NCBI GenBank assembly: GCA_016711705.1
Contig: JADJSK010000002.1
Span: 496,001-560,000, forward strand
DNA length: 64,000 nucleotides
Source of the DNA: Candidatus Brachybacter algidus
GTDB taxonomy: Bacteria > Bacteroidota > Bacteroidia > Chitinophagales > Saprospiraceae
Direction: 5' to 3'
Shown here: piece after piece, positions 37,378 to 46,734 of the stretch
Position numbering within the stretch: the stretch's first letter is position 1
Layout of the letters: each line of letters starts with the position of its first letter
Notes under the pieces: model-generated
Databases searched by the model: none
Told to the model about the DNA's origin: nothing
What the model saw: only the letters and a program-made list of their open reading frames with translations
Made by a program: the position numbers and the translations under genes

Positions 37378-39576
37378 TTGATGAAATTACTGTACTTTAT
37401 ATTCTGTCTATTCATTTCAATTACATTCAATTCCGCCCAAAAATCAGTCTACATACCTCTCTACCTTCAAAATCCAAATGATGTCAATGGAGCTCAATAT
37501 TCAGTGGATAAAACAGCAGAAAGTGAAAACTTTATATTAATATGGGGAAATACTGTCGGTACAGATCCTACCAACTATCCTGATACTGATATTCGCTTCA
37601 ACCCCCAGCAGATTCTTTCCAACATGGAGGATATTTATATAGACTTCAAAGCATTGGACTTTCTGGATGATTCACCCGGTACAAACCTTAGTCTATACAA
37701 GATTCCAATCATCATTTATGCAACCTGGGGAGATAATGGCCAACAAGGTTTTGCAAATGGAGGAGATGCTGATGGCATCATCGGTGCTTTTTGGGCGCAT
37801 CCAAATGCACTAAGAACAGGTGAAGTGGCAGCACACGAATTCGCACATAGCATGCAGGCTCAGACCATTATCGATTACAGAAAGAAAAATGGACTAGGTC
37901 CTGTTTGGTTGAATTCTGGCATTTTCTGGGAGAGCCATGGCAACTTTATGCGCAATCTCTTGTACCCAAAAGATGTCACCGCCTGGGGTATGGACGTTTA
38001 TCACACGGAAACACTCGGTGATTGGAAAAACACCTATGAAAATTATGAATACCTCTTTGCCATCATGGAGGATGAAGGCATCAGCATGATCGGCGACTTG
38101 TGGAGAAAATCTCTGAGTAATGAATATCCGCTTCAAGCTTACAAAAGGATAGCCGGATATGACCAAACCACCTTTAATGATAAAATGTATAAATACGCCA
38201 GAAGGATGGCCACTCATGATTTTCCCACGAACAATATCGGAGGCTTCCTGAGACAATACAGAAAAGATGACCTCAGAAATTATCTACCATCCACCCAGGC
38301 AGCATATACAATCCTTAAGCAAATAGAAGGTTCAGAAACAAGATTTGAAGTCCCTGTTCATATCGCTCCGGAAGAATATGCTTATAGTCTAATTCCACTT
38401 CACATTACTGATGATAGTTGTTCAGTGATTGTTAAATTCAAAGGACAAACTGCAATCAATGACCATGCAGGTTGGAGATATGGGTTCGTCACTGCACATC
38501 CGGACGGCACTATCAGTAGATATAGCGACATCTACAGCGATATTGTAAAAGAAATATTTTTTGATTTGGAAGGAGATGAAGATCAATTGTTTTTAGTCGT
38601 CATGGGCGCTCCAAAAGACAATATCCAAACTAATAAAAACAATGATACCTGGAAAGGATATCCTAAACATTTTAGATATCCATATGAATTGAACATCATA
38701 GGGGCGGTCCCGGAGGGGTTCCAGGAAGCCGCAAAGTTCAGAGCTCAACTCAAGCAAAATGGCGCCTTGCATGCCAATGGTGGTGGCTGGGTAGCTAATG
38801 GCTCGAATGTCGCATCTACTGTATATGTCGGGCCTCATGCCATGGTGTTGGGCAATTCAAATATCAGCGGAAATGTCCGTTTAGAAAACACTGCTTTAGT
38901 ACGTAATGTCCAGATGAGCGGCGATGTGCTCGTGAAGGACAATGCATTTATAGACAGGGGTATTTACACTGAAAATGCAATCATTAAAGATCAGGCATTC
39001 TCTGAGGACAATGTCATTTCAGGGAATGCTGTCATGGATATGCGCGCTAAAGTTTCCTTTTACCAGCTATCTGGCGATATTGAGGTCGGTGGTGATGTGG
39101 TGGTCTATAATGATGAAGGTGACTGTGACAATGGTGTTTATTACAGAATGACTAATTATTATGAGAATAATTTACTGGAATGCGATAACAGAACTGCTGA
39201 TCATCCGCAGAATAAAGATGTCAATGGTTCATATTCGCAATTCACTCAAGAAGATATGGCGATGAAGTGTAATTGTGAGAATCTTCCTGATTGCCTGCCA
39301 GTAAGTAAAACTAATGAAGTATTGGTATCAGCATCAACATTAATTTCATTTCCAAATCCATTTAACTCAACCATAAATTTTAAGTCGCTGACTAACATTG
39401 AAAAAATTGAATCCATAATAATCTATAATACTCTTGGACAGGAGGTTTATAAGGAAAATTTTAACGCAACTTCATCCATTACAATCGATTTAACCCAAAT
39501 TTCAGAAGGATTATATTATTCGAAAATTAGTTATACTGATAAAAAAATTCACATAGTGAAAATCACGAAAATTTAA
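37378..39576 (+). CDS. T9SS-secreted DUF6055-like putative metallopeptidase with beta-solenoid
   Basis: 732 aa. Signal peptide, then a DUF6055-like domain with HEFAH at residues 153-157 (HExxH zinc motif) and Glu185 in WESHGNF as a possible third ligand, which would make it gluzincin-like. Residues about 460-580 are short hexad-like repeats (ALVRNVQMSGDVLVKDNAFI, AIIKDQAFSEDNVISGNAV) suggesting a left-handed beta-helix. C-terminal sorting domain from about 655 (SFPNPFNSTINF). Likely surface protease or matrix protein; catalysis unproven. Confidence 0.75.
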   Translation: MMKLLYFIFCLFISITFNSAQKSVYIPLYLQNPNDVNGAQYSVDKTAESENFILIWGNTVGTDPTNYPDTDIRFNPQQILSNMEDIYIDFKALDFLDDSPGTNLSLYKIPIIIYATWGDNGQQGFANGGDADGIIGAFWAHPNALRTGEVAAHEFAHSMQAQTIIDYRKKNGLGPVWLNSGIFWESHGNFMRNLLYPKDVTAWGMDVYHTETLGDWKNTYENYEYLFAIMEDEGISMIGDLWRKSLSNEYPLQAYKRIAGYDQTTFNDKMYKYARRMATHDFPTNNIGGFLRQYRKDDLRNYLPSTQAAYTILKQIEGSETRFEVPVHIAPEEYAYSLIPLHITDDSCSVIVKFKGQTAINDHAGWRYGFVTAHPDGTISRYSDIYSDIVKEIFFDLEGDEDQLFLVVMGAPKDNIQTNKNNDTWKGYPKHFRYPYELNIIGAVPEGFQEAAKFRAQLKQNGALHANGGGWVANGSNVASTVYVGPHAMVLGNSNISGNVRLENTALVRNVQMSGDVLVKDNAFIDRGIYTENAIIKDQAFSEDNVISGNAVMDMRAKVSFYQLSGDIEVGGDVVVYNDEGDCDNGVYYRMTNYYENNLLECDNRTADHPQNKDVNGSYSQFTQEDMAMKCNCENLPDCLPVSKTNEVLVSASTLISFPNPFNSTINFKSLTNIEKIESIIIYNTLGQEVYKENFNATSSITIDLTQISEGLYYSKISYTDKKIHIVKITKI

Positions 39577-39733
39577 ATCATCAATTATAATTTTTTAGAA
39601 AAATTATATGTAAAAGCTTAGTGCTCATAGCTGTAAAAAAGATGTGAAAATATTTAATAATAATTTCATCTTAAAAGTCCAACTCAAAGTTTTATTTGTC
39701 TAATATTGGCCCCCGATTCTATTAGAACTGATA

Positions 39734-40924
39734 GTGATCATGAACAATAATTTATACTTTACAACCATATTCGCACTAACAGCTATGTTGCTACAAACTA
39801 AGGTTCTTTCCGCTCAGGAAACCATCTACGGCACCAACAACTACATCGAGTATCAGGTGGGTAATCTCCCGATAGTACTCTCTGTACCTCATGGCGGCAG
39901 GTTGGCTCCATCGACCATACCCGATCGTACATGCAACAATGCGGAGACGGTAACTGATATAAATACCATAGAACTAGCTAAAAGCATCAGCAATGCGCTG
40001 TATGAATTGACAGGCTGTTACCCATCTATTGTAATATGCAATCTAAGAAGATCTAAAATTGACTGCAACAGGAATATTGAAGATGGTGCCTGTGGCAACG
40101 AAGAGGCTATCACCGCATGGAAAGAGTTTAATAGTTTTATTGAACAAGCACAAACAAAGGCTCAAGAGAATTTTAAAGGCAATATTTTTTTTGTTGATCT
40201 GCATGGTCACGCCCATGCTATTCCACGAATAGAACTGGGTTATTTGTTGTACGGATCAGAGTTGAGGCTTCCTGATGACACATTAAATAAGACAAAATAT
40301 ATTAATTACAGTAGTATTAAGGATCTTGCTAAAAAGAATCAAAACAATCTGAGCCATGCTGAACTATTACGTGGTGAACTTTCTTTAGGCACCCTGTTAG
40401 GAGAGATGGATTACCCAACTGTTCCAAGTCAGCAAATTCCATATCCGGAGATAGGTGAAGGGTATTTCAATGGTGGATATAATGTCGCCAATCACACCAG
40501 TTATCTATCTGGCAATAAAGTAAATGGAGTCCAGATGGAATGTTATTATGCAGGCATTAGGGATACGGAGGCTAACAGGAATAAGTTCGGCGTGGCATTT
40601 GCGGAGATTCTTATTGAATATTTAAGCATTCACAGAAACGTAGATGTCTCCAACTGCAATACTTTAAGTAAAAAAGAAATAGCGCAAGAACCAATAAATA
40701 TTTATCCTAATCCCGTAAAACGAGCAGAAAGAAATTTATTTATTTCAGGCATTGAAAACTTGCAAAGTAGTTATTTCCTTTATACAGTAGCAGGAAAGAT
40801 AATTGAGTTTGGTGAAATTGATAATAATTTAATTCATTTCAAAAATGAATTAAATGAACATTTGTATACTCTATCGATTCAGAATCCAAATGCTTCAACT
40901 TCATTTAAATTAATCGTGGAATAA
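39734..40924 (+). CDS. T9SS-secreted N-formylglutamate amidohydrolase-like protein
   Basis: 396 aa. Signal peptide (alternative start two codons in, at 39740), then an N-formylglutamate amidohydrolase-like domain with LSVPHGGRL, RTCNNAETVTDINTIELAK, NLRRSKIDCNRN and FVDLHGHAH, which would supply the metal ligands. Sorting domain with NIYPNPVKRAERNLFISG. Export of this fold is unusual, since the classical enzyme is cytoplasmic and works in histidine breakdown; the target here is probably another amide or peptide. Confidence 0.75.
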   Translation: MIMNNNLYFTTIFALTAMLLQTKVLSAQETIYGTNNYIEYQVGNLPIVLSVPHGGRLAPSTIPDRTCNNAETVTDINTIELAKSISNALYELTGCYPSIVICNLRRSKIDCNRNIEDGACGNEEAITAWKEFNSFIEQAQTKAQENFKGNIFFVDLHGHAHAIPRIELGYLLYGSELRLPDDTLNKTKYINYSSIKDLAKKNQNNLSHAELLRGELSLGTLLGEMDYPTVPSQQIPYPEIGEGYFNGGYNVANHTSYLSGNKVNGVQMECYYAGIRDTEANRNKFGVAFAEILIEYLSIHRNVDVSNCNTLSKKEIAQEPINIYPNPVKRAERNLFISGIENLQSSYFLYTVAGKIIEFGEIDNNLIHFKNELNEHLYTLSIQNPNASTSFKLIVE

Positions 40925-40962
40925 TATATCTTTGGCGTTCATTGCATCATCAAATCGACATT

Positions 40963-41670
40963 ATGAACTTTTATCGAACGCTCACTTATTTTATCCTTCT
41001 TAGTATTTTAATCTCAGGGCCAAAATATTTGGAGGCTCAGAAAAGATTTTCAATTTCGCTTTTGGGCAATCTCGAAGCTAGTTTCATGAATATCGGACAC
41101 TCCAATGCCGAAGTATACAATTCTGGGATTTATGAAAAGGGTGGAATCGGTCTTGGATATGCATTCGGCATACAACCTCAATTGCTAATCTCAAAACGGG
41201 TTTTTGTGCGAAGTGGATTAAATTTGGAACATTCAACATACAAATCTCTCATGAAAGGGCTGAGATTTATTGATGGCAATGATTCAAAAATAGTACTTAA
41301 AAATACATCTTATACAATAGGAATACCGTTAGAATTAGGTAGAAATTCATCTATCAAAAATGATAAATTGTCCTTGAATTATGGTATTGGATTTATTTAT
41401 AATTATTTCATTTCCAAAAAAGCCAGTGGAAAAATCAAGGGCTCAAGTGGAGAAAACTCTAATCTTAAACAAACAAAAAACATTGCCGATTTATCAATTT
41501 TTTCAGCCTACATTTTTTATGGTTTTTTAAAAAACGTAAGTAATAAATTTGATCTTGGAATAGAATCATATTTAAAGTATACCCCAAATAAATTCACCAC
41601 AGCTATATATGAATCAACTGCAAAAACGTTATTTGAGTCGGGCATCAATTTTCGATTAAAGTTAAAATGA
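40963..41670 (+). CDS. Outer-membrane beta-barrel protein
   Basis: 235 aa from the ATG at 40963 (signal NFYRTLTYFILLSILISG); the frame opens seven codons earlier. Alternating amphipathic strands with aromatic girdles (FSISLLGNLEASFMNI, LLISKRVFVRSGLNLEHST, ending SGINFRLKLK) fit the PorT/OmpA-like outer-membrane beta-barrel family. Seventeen nt after the previous gene's stop, so possibly co-expressed. Confidence 0.75.
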   Translation: MNFYRTLTYFILLSILISGPKYLEAQKRFSISLLGNLEASFMNIGHSNAEVYNSGIYEKGGIGLGYAFGIQPQLLISKRVFVRSGLNLEHSTYKSLMKGLRFIDGNDSKIVLKNTSYTIGIPLELGRNSSIKNDKLSLNYGIGFIYNYFISKKASGKIKGSSGENSNLKQTKNIADLSIFSAYIFYGFLKNVSNKFDLGIESYLKYTPNKFTTAIYESTAKTLFESGINFRLKLK

Positions 41671-41676
41671 TATTGA

Positions 41677-42411
41677 ATGAAAATATGTGTTGCACAAACA
41701 AGGCCTGTCAAAGGAGATATTCACCATAATCTCGATGTCCATTATAAGTTGATCCAACTTGCCTTGGCGCATGATACGGAAGTTATTGTCTTCCCCGAAC
41801 TTTCATTGACAGGTTACGAACCTGAACTTGCAGCTTCACTTGCTGTCGATGAAAATGCAGATATATTTGACCATCTGCAGGAATTGAGTGACAAATTTGG
41901 GATAACTATTGGTGTTGGCATGCCGAAAAAATTAAATGTAGGTGTATCTATCAGTACCATAATCTTTCAGCCGCAGCATATAAGACAAGTCTATTCAAAG
42001 AAATACCTTCATAAAAGCGAAACGCAGCATTTTACGACAAATGAAAGCTTCAATGGACTCATCGGGCCGCTGAAAGACATCGCCTTAGGGATTTGTTATG
42101 AAATGTCTATTCCGGAGCATTTTGAAGATATAGCTGCGACCACCGCTTCTTTTTACATAAATAGCTCCGTCAAGGATCATGAGTCACTTGGAAGGTCTTA
42201 TGGCAAAATGGCTGATGCAGCTAGGGGTTTAAAGTTAACAACGTTATTGGCTAATTGTGTTGGCACAACCGGAGGATACGACTGCCCGGGTGGTTCTGCA
42301 ATTTGGGATAACAATGGTGAATTATTGCATCATTTGGATAGTGAGCATGAAGGAATATTGATTTATGACACTGTGTCTAAAGAGATATTTGAGAAATATC
42401 TGGAGAGTTGA
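41677..42411 (+). CDS. Carbon-nitrogen hydrolase (nitrilase superfamily)
   Basis: 244 aa. Catalytic triad visible: Glu in FPELSLTGYEP, Lys in SKKYLHKSE and Cys in LGICYEMSIPEH. Length and lack of signal suggest a cytoplasmic amidase such as an omega-amidase-like or beta-ureidopropionase-like branch. Substrate unknown. Six nt from the barrel gene's stop. Confidence 0.88.
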   Translation: MKICVAQTRPVKGDIHHNLDVHYKLIQLALAHDTEVIVFPELSLTGYEPELAASLAVDENADIFDHLQELSDKFGITIGVGMPKKLNVGVSISTIIFQPQHIRQVYSKKYLHKSETQHFTTNESFNGLIGPLKDIALGICYEMSIPEHFEDIAATTASFYINSSVKDHESLGRSYGKMADAARGLKLTTLLANCVGTTGGYDCPGGSAIWDNNGELLHHLDSEHEGILIYDTVSKEIFEKYLES

Positions 42412-42603
42412 GCATGATCTACGAAGTTTAAGGTACTTTACGGAAGACAGCATTTAGAATCTCCAAAATAAATTAGAATTTAATATTGCACTATTCTCTT
42501 ATTGCAATATAATATATTTTTTATAAACTTTCATAGGCTTCTTTTCTTTTAATAATTTTGAAATACTTATATTTACTAATTGATCACAATATAGATTTAC
42601 AAA

Positions 42604-43524
42604 ATGATCAGCAGCATACCTTTTTCTCCGGCGCTTACTAATGAAGGTTCTCTTAAGACACTTGTAGAGAACAGAACTATCTACAATCTTGAAAATTGTG
42701 AACTTAACATATTTGAAACATATGAGCGATGTGAACGGATCCCTCTGCAATTCAATGACCTCATCGTAACAAGCATGCTCAAGGGAAAAAAAGTTATGCA
42801 TCTGCTGGACAAAGATGAGTTCGATTATTTGCCAGGGGAATCTGTAATTATTCCTTCAAACATGTCGATGGAGATCGACTTTCCTGAAGCGTCATTTGAA
42901 AATCCTACCCAATGCCTGGCACTTGCTATTGATAATAAAAAAATCTCTGATACGCTGAACTTCCTGAATGATAAATATCCTAAAGAGGGTAAGAATAATT
43001 TCTGGCAGTTGGATGATAATAATTTCTTTTTCAAGAATAATGAAGAAATGGCTAATATTATCAATAAAATAATCAATATCTGCCAAAGCGATTCTATTTT
43101 TAAAGATACTTTGGCTGATCTTTCACTTCAGGAATTATTAGTAAAAATAGTTCAGTCTCAGACATTTAAAGGAGCTACAGACGGGATTAATAAGAAATTA
43201 AATCCATATTTAAATGACTCAATTTTGTTGATTCGAAATAATATTTCTAATAAAATTGACTTGAAGTCTATTGCAAAGCAAATAGGCCTTAGTCCTTCCT
43301 CCCTATATCGATTATTTAAAAATGAGATGGGTATTAGCCCTGTTGAGTTTATTATCCTCGAAAAAATAAAACTCGCAAAACAGTACCTCAATGACAAAAA
43401 TGTTTATATCAAAAACGTGTCTTACGAAGCTGGATTTGAAGACAGCAATTACTTTATCCGAGTCTTTAAGCATTATGAGGGGATTACGCCAAAGCAATAT
43501 CAACAACTTTTGCATAAGTCGTAA
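42604..43524 (+). CDS. AraC-family transcriptional regulator (YqhC type)
   Basis: 306 aa. N-terminal AraC_N-like sensory domain (ENRTIYNLENCELNIFETYE, FDYLPGESVIIPSNMSMEID) and C-terminal AraC helix-turn-helix pair (IDLKSIAKQIGLSPSSLYRL, AGFEDSNYFIRVFKHYEGIT). Single gene; target not evident. Ends directly at a GAAGTCA array. Confidence 0.9.
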   Translation: MISSIPFSPALTNEGSLKTLVENRTIYNLENCELNIFETYERCERIPLQFNDLIVTSMLKGKKVMHLLDKDEFDYLPGESVIIPSNMSMEIDFPEASFENPTQCLALAIDNKKISDTLNFLNDKYPKEGKNNFWQLDDNNFFFKNNEEMANIINKIINICQSDSIFKDTLADLSLQELLVKIVQSQTFKGATDGINKKLNPYLNDSILLIRNNISNKIDLKSIAKQIGLSPSSLYRLFKNEMGISPVEFIILEKIKLAKQYLNDKNVYIKNVSYEAGFEDSNYFIRVFKHYEGITPKQYQQLLHKS

Positions 43525-43630
43525 GAAGTCAGAAGTCAGAAGTCAGTTCACCTGTATTACTTTGCTTCCAAAATCAATAAGATAACTTAAATAGAGTTGA
43601 AGGCAGATGCCGTTGATATTTATGATATAA
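43522..43630. repeat. Stop-anchored heptamers and MITE-like element copy C (partial, inverted)
   Basis: GAAGTCA units (43525-43544) begin in the AraC stop codon, then, read on the minus strand, comes the right end of the MITE-like element (CATCTGCCTTCA, TGATTTTGGAAGCAAAG, ACAGGTGAACTGAC), matching 10720-10783. The remainder of 43631-44711 has one more short array (43752-43775), two CAGACAACC direct repeats near 44195 and 44305, an orphan terminator, and no gene I can support. Confidence 0.65.
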
Positions 43631-43940
43631 AAAGTCGTTGAGTCCAATATCCCCTTCTGCAAGAGGGGGCCAAGGGGGAGTTATCGATATGTATAATTTT
43701 TATTATTTGCATATTGTTGATTAACAATATTTTGCAATGAGTTATATAAGAGAAGTCAGATGTCAGAAGTCAGAAATAAATTGGTGGCCGAACTTTATCC
43801 TAGCATCTAAAATATGTTAATTGGAAAAATATTTCTGTGTAATCTGAGTAATCCATTAAATCCCAGCCTTTTATGGTAGGCATGCGTAATCCAAAAAATA
43901 ATTATAAAGTATGTACTATGCTTAGGGCCACTACTTCGTA

Positions 43941-43979
43941 AAAATAAAAAGACCGACAAAGCCTTTTTCTTTGCCGGTC
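43941..43979 (-). terminator. Orphan terminator on the minus strand
   Basis: Read on the minus strand: GACCGGCAAAG / CTTTGTCGGTC (one G-U pair) with an AAAAAGG loop, then TTTTTATTTT. No minus-strand gene precedes it for over 11 kb. Confidence 0.6.
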
Positions 43980-44674
43980 AAAAAATTGATTCACACTTAC
44001 TTAATCAATCAATTTTAAAGAACCCAACTTCAGAAATAAAAAAGTTGAGCATATATTTTGTTTATTGGCATTCTGCCTACAATATTATTCAAAATTAAGG
44101 ACCAATAGAGGACCTCATTATACATAGAAAAGGTGCGTGAGCCGGCTAAGGCATGATAAAAATTTGAACAGACATATTTTGCGTGTATGGCGCAGACAAC
44201 CTGGCACAATCTATTAGCATTCCTTGTCCAAACTCCCGCTCCCAGCCCATAAAATAGATTTTAGCTATAGCTATCTCCTCTTCTGTGGATTTAAAGGTAG
44301 TCGCACAGACAACCGGGCCAAATTTTTTTCTGAAAGACCCACATCCTTACATGTACCTTCAATAGTTTTATCTTTCGTGAAAATATTCATTGTTGACATG
44401 AGGGACAAACATGCTAACAATGAAATTTTGAACTATTCTTTAAAACCGGTTTGTTAGTTTAAATCTCTATTTCAACATAACACTGCAAACATAATCAATT
44501 GTCATAGCCATTAAATAGCACTAATCATTCAAAACATAGCATTTCAAATGGGATTTGTCGGGTAAAGTCATTATCATGAAGAAATGATCAATGAGGTTTA
44601 AAGAAATTCTTAGTAATGAGGTCATGCATTCTTAATATTACTTTATCTAATTTTCATTAAACGAATAAATTAGA

Positions 44675-44682
44675 TAACTTTG
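44675..44682 (+). promoter_or_regulatory. Candidate -7 element of the antiporter gene
   Basis: TAACTTTG matches TAnnTTTG, 29 nt before the ATG at 44712. No good -33 TTTG is seen. Confidence 0.35.
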
Positions 44683-44711
44683 GCTGGCGTGAAGCAAATA
44701 TAAAATAACGA

Positions 44712-45962
44712 ATGGATACATCGATAGTAATAATAATCATAGGTCTTTTCATCTTCTGGGGCCATTACTTAGCAGGCCTGTTTGAAAGAAAAGGAATACC
44801 CGATGTATTAGGGCTGATGCTGATAGGCATGTTGATCGGACCAATATTCCATTTAATCCATCCTGCATCATTTGGCAAGTTTGGTTCACTTTTTAGTAAT
44901 CTCGTTTTGATATTTATCCTATTTGAAAGTGGAACTGACTTAAAGATAGATGAGGTAAAAGCTTCATTCAGAGATTCTGCCGCGATCACCACTTTTGGAT
45001 TCCTTACTACATGGGTGGCTACAGTTCTATTGTGTACCTTTTTTCTAGATCTGCCATTACTCCCTTCCTTATTTATAGGGGCTACTTTAGGTGGCACTTC
45101 TTCTGCTGTTGTAGTAGGTCTTGTTAAAAAAATAGGCGTGCAACCCAGGACCAGCACAACACTCATCATCGAATCGGCAGAGTCAGACATTTTTACACTT
45201 GCTATACCCCTGAGTATTCTTACACTTATGATTACGGGTGAATTAGCGGCCTATTCTGTAGTATCGCAATTTATTTCATCAATCATTATTTCACTAATCA
45301 TGGGCATCGGGGGGGCGTTTCTTTGGTCTTTTATCATCAATAAGATCCCTGCGCTTAAAAAAACAAAGTTTTCGACTCCGGCCTTCTTGTTAGTAATTTA
45401 TGGGATAACAGAATATTTGCATTTTAGCGGTCCTTTAACAGCATTATCTTTTGGAATTGCTATAGGTAATCTGGAATACTTTGAACCAAAATTGCTTGAG
45501 AAGTATGTGCCTAATCAAAGGATAATATTGCCAAAGGCGGAGAGAAGTTTCTTTGGACAGCTTGTATTTCTTCTAAGAACGTTCTTTTTTGTTTTCATCG
45601 GCATAAGTATTAAAATAGATCGTTTGGACTGGCTTATTTGGGGAGCAGCTATCACTGCAGTACTCTTCCTAGTGAGGATAGTACTCGTCAAATTTGTCAT
45701 TAGGAAAAATACACCGTTATTGGATAAGGCGGTGATGTCCATGATGATACCAAAAGGTTTGGGAGCTGCGGTCATCGCTACGCTTCCATTGCAACAAGGA
45801 AACCCTTACGGTGAGATCATTCAGGCTATATGTTTCTCTGTGATCTTGTTTAGTACTTTATACTGTGTGGTATTATTCTTCCTGGTCAATCAGAAGCTTA
45901 CCTTGCCCATATATGGATTGATATATGGAAAAGATAGACCAATAGATAAAGAAGTTAATTAG
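44712..45962 (+). CDS. CPA2-type cation:proton antiporter
   Basis: 416 aa with about 12 membrane helices. Na+/H+ exchanger domain: GIPDVLGLMLIGMLIGPIF, LVLIFILFESGTDLKIDEV, TLGGTSSAVVVGLVKKIGVQ and IESAESDIFTLAIPLS. The SAESD stretch occupies the ion-site helix, where CPA2 members use a single or paired Asp. No RCK/TrkA C-terminal domain. Exchanges Na+ or K+ for H+ across the inner membrane. Directly upstream of the TetR gene but separated by an operator, so not clearly part of the exporter operon. Confidence 0.88.
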   Translation: MDTSIVIIIIGLFIFWGHYLAGLFERKGIPDVLGLMLIGMLIGPIFHLIHPASFGKFGSLFSNLVLIFILFESGTDLKIDEVKASFRDSAAITTFGFLTTWVATVLLCTFFLDLPLLPSLFIGATLGGTSSAVVVGLVKKIGVQPRTSTTLIIESAESDIFTLAIPLSILTLMITGELAAYSVVSQFISSIIISLIMGIGGAFLWSFIINKIPALKKTKFSTPAFLLVIYGITEYLHFSGPLTALSFGIAIGNLEYFEPKLLEKYVPNQRIILPKAERSFFGQLVFLLRTFFFVFIGISIKIDRLDWLIWGAAITAVLFLVRIVLVKFVIRKNTPLLDKAVMSMMIPKGLGAAVIATLPLQQGNPYGEIIQAICFSVILFSTLYCVVLFFLVNQKLTLPIYGLIYGKDRPIDKEVN

Positions 45963-45976
45963 GCTCGTAAAGTATG

Positions 45977-46007
45977 TTTTAATCATTTGATTAAAACATT
46001 TGGTTAA
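45977..46007. promoter_or_regulatory. TetR operator site 1
   Basis: Inverted repeat TTTTAATC-ATTT-GATTAAAA (45977-45996) with an overlapping second half site CATTTGGTTAA. The stretch 45986-46007 matches the reverse complement of 46701-46722 at 20 of 22 positions. It covers the likely -33 element of the TetR gene. Confidence 0.6.
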
Positions 46008-46031
46008 TCTCAAAATTTTATTTTATCTTTG
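45999..46031 (+). promoter_or_regulatory. Candidate promoter of the TetR gene
   Basis: TTTG at 45999-46002 and TATCTTTG at 46024-46031 (exact TAnnTTTG), 21 nt apart, the best promoter match in the window. The -7 box ends 4 nt before the ATG, implying a leaderless or nearly leaderless message. Confidence 0.55.
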
Positions 46032-46035
46032 TATC

Positions 46036-46683
46036 ATGGATAAGATTTTGATTGAAAAAACTCGGCAATCACAAGAGGGAAAAGACAATAACACGGAAGC
46101 TCGAATCAAGGAAGCCGCAAGAATCGTATTTCTCAATAAGGGTTTTGCAGCTACCCGCACAAGAGACATTGCTGAAGAAGCTGGTATAAACCTAGCCTTA
46201 CTTAACTATTATTTCAGGAGCAAGCAGAAATTGTTTAACCTCATCATGCTGGATGCTCTTAAGATCTTTTTAAGTTCCATCTATGACGTGATTAATGATA
46301 CTCAATTGACTTTCGAAGAAAAATTGGTATCGATCTCCTCCAGTTATATTGACACCTTGTTGGTTAATCCTGAGATTCCATTATTTATATTAAGTGAATT
46401 GCGCAACGACCCTGCACACCTCATCGAAAATGTTGGAATTAGGGATTTGGTATTGCAATCAGATCTTATTAAACAATTATTAGAAAAGGTTCAATCTGGT
46501 GAATTTAAGCCAGTTAATCCGTTGAATTTCATAATGAATATTATTGGAATGACCGTATTTCCATTTTTAGCCAGCCCTATCTTAAAAATATTGGGGAATA
46601 TGGACCAAAAAGAATTTAATACGTTGATCGAATCTAGAAAAGAACAAATACCTAAGTGGGTACTAGCAACATTAAAAGCATAA
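46036..46683 (+). CDS. TetR/AcrR-family regulator of the exporter operon
   Basis: 215 aa from the ATG at 46036; a TTG at 46000 in the same frame is unlikely because it lies within the promoter. N-terminal helix-turn-helix TRTRDIAEEAGINLALLNYYFRSKQKLFNL, then a helical ligand domain with a C-terminal CecR/YbiH-like pattern. Its site occurs both before its own gene and before the TolC gene, so autoregulation and control of the exporter are likely. Ligand unknown. Confidence 0.88.
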   Translation: MDKILIEKTRQSQEGKDNNTEARIKEAARIVFLNKGFAATRTRDIAEEAGINLALLNYYFRSKQKLFNLIMLDALKIFLSSIYDVINDTQLTFEEKLVSISSSYIDTLLVNPEIPLFILSELRNDPAHLIENVGIRDLVLQSDLIKQLLEKVQSGEFKPVNPLNFIMNIIGMTVFPFLASPILKILGNMDQKEFNTLIESRKEQIPKWVLATLKA

Positions 46684-46700
46684 AAAATTTTGCATGAAAT

Positions 46701-46722
46701 TTAATCAAATGTTTAAATCAAA
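46701..46722. promoter_or_regulatory. TetR operator site 2
   Basis: Located 13 nt before the TolC-family ATG. Inverted copy of operator 1 with 20 of 22 matching positions (half site TTAATCAAATG). Confidence 0.55.
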
Positions 46723-46734
46723 ATAGTAATAATT

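Noticed and set aside
44224..44457. 77-codon open frame before the antiporter gene
   Set aside because: Composition is not coding-like, no family match, and the region has stops in all frames nearby.
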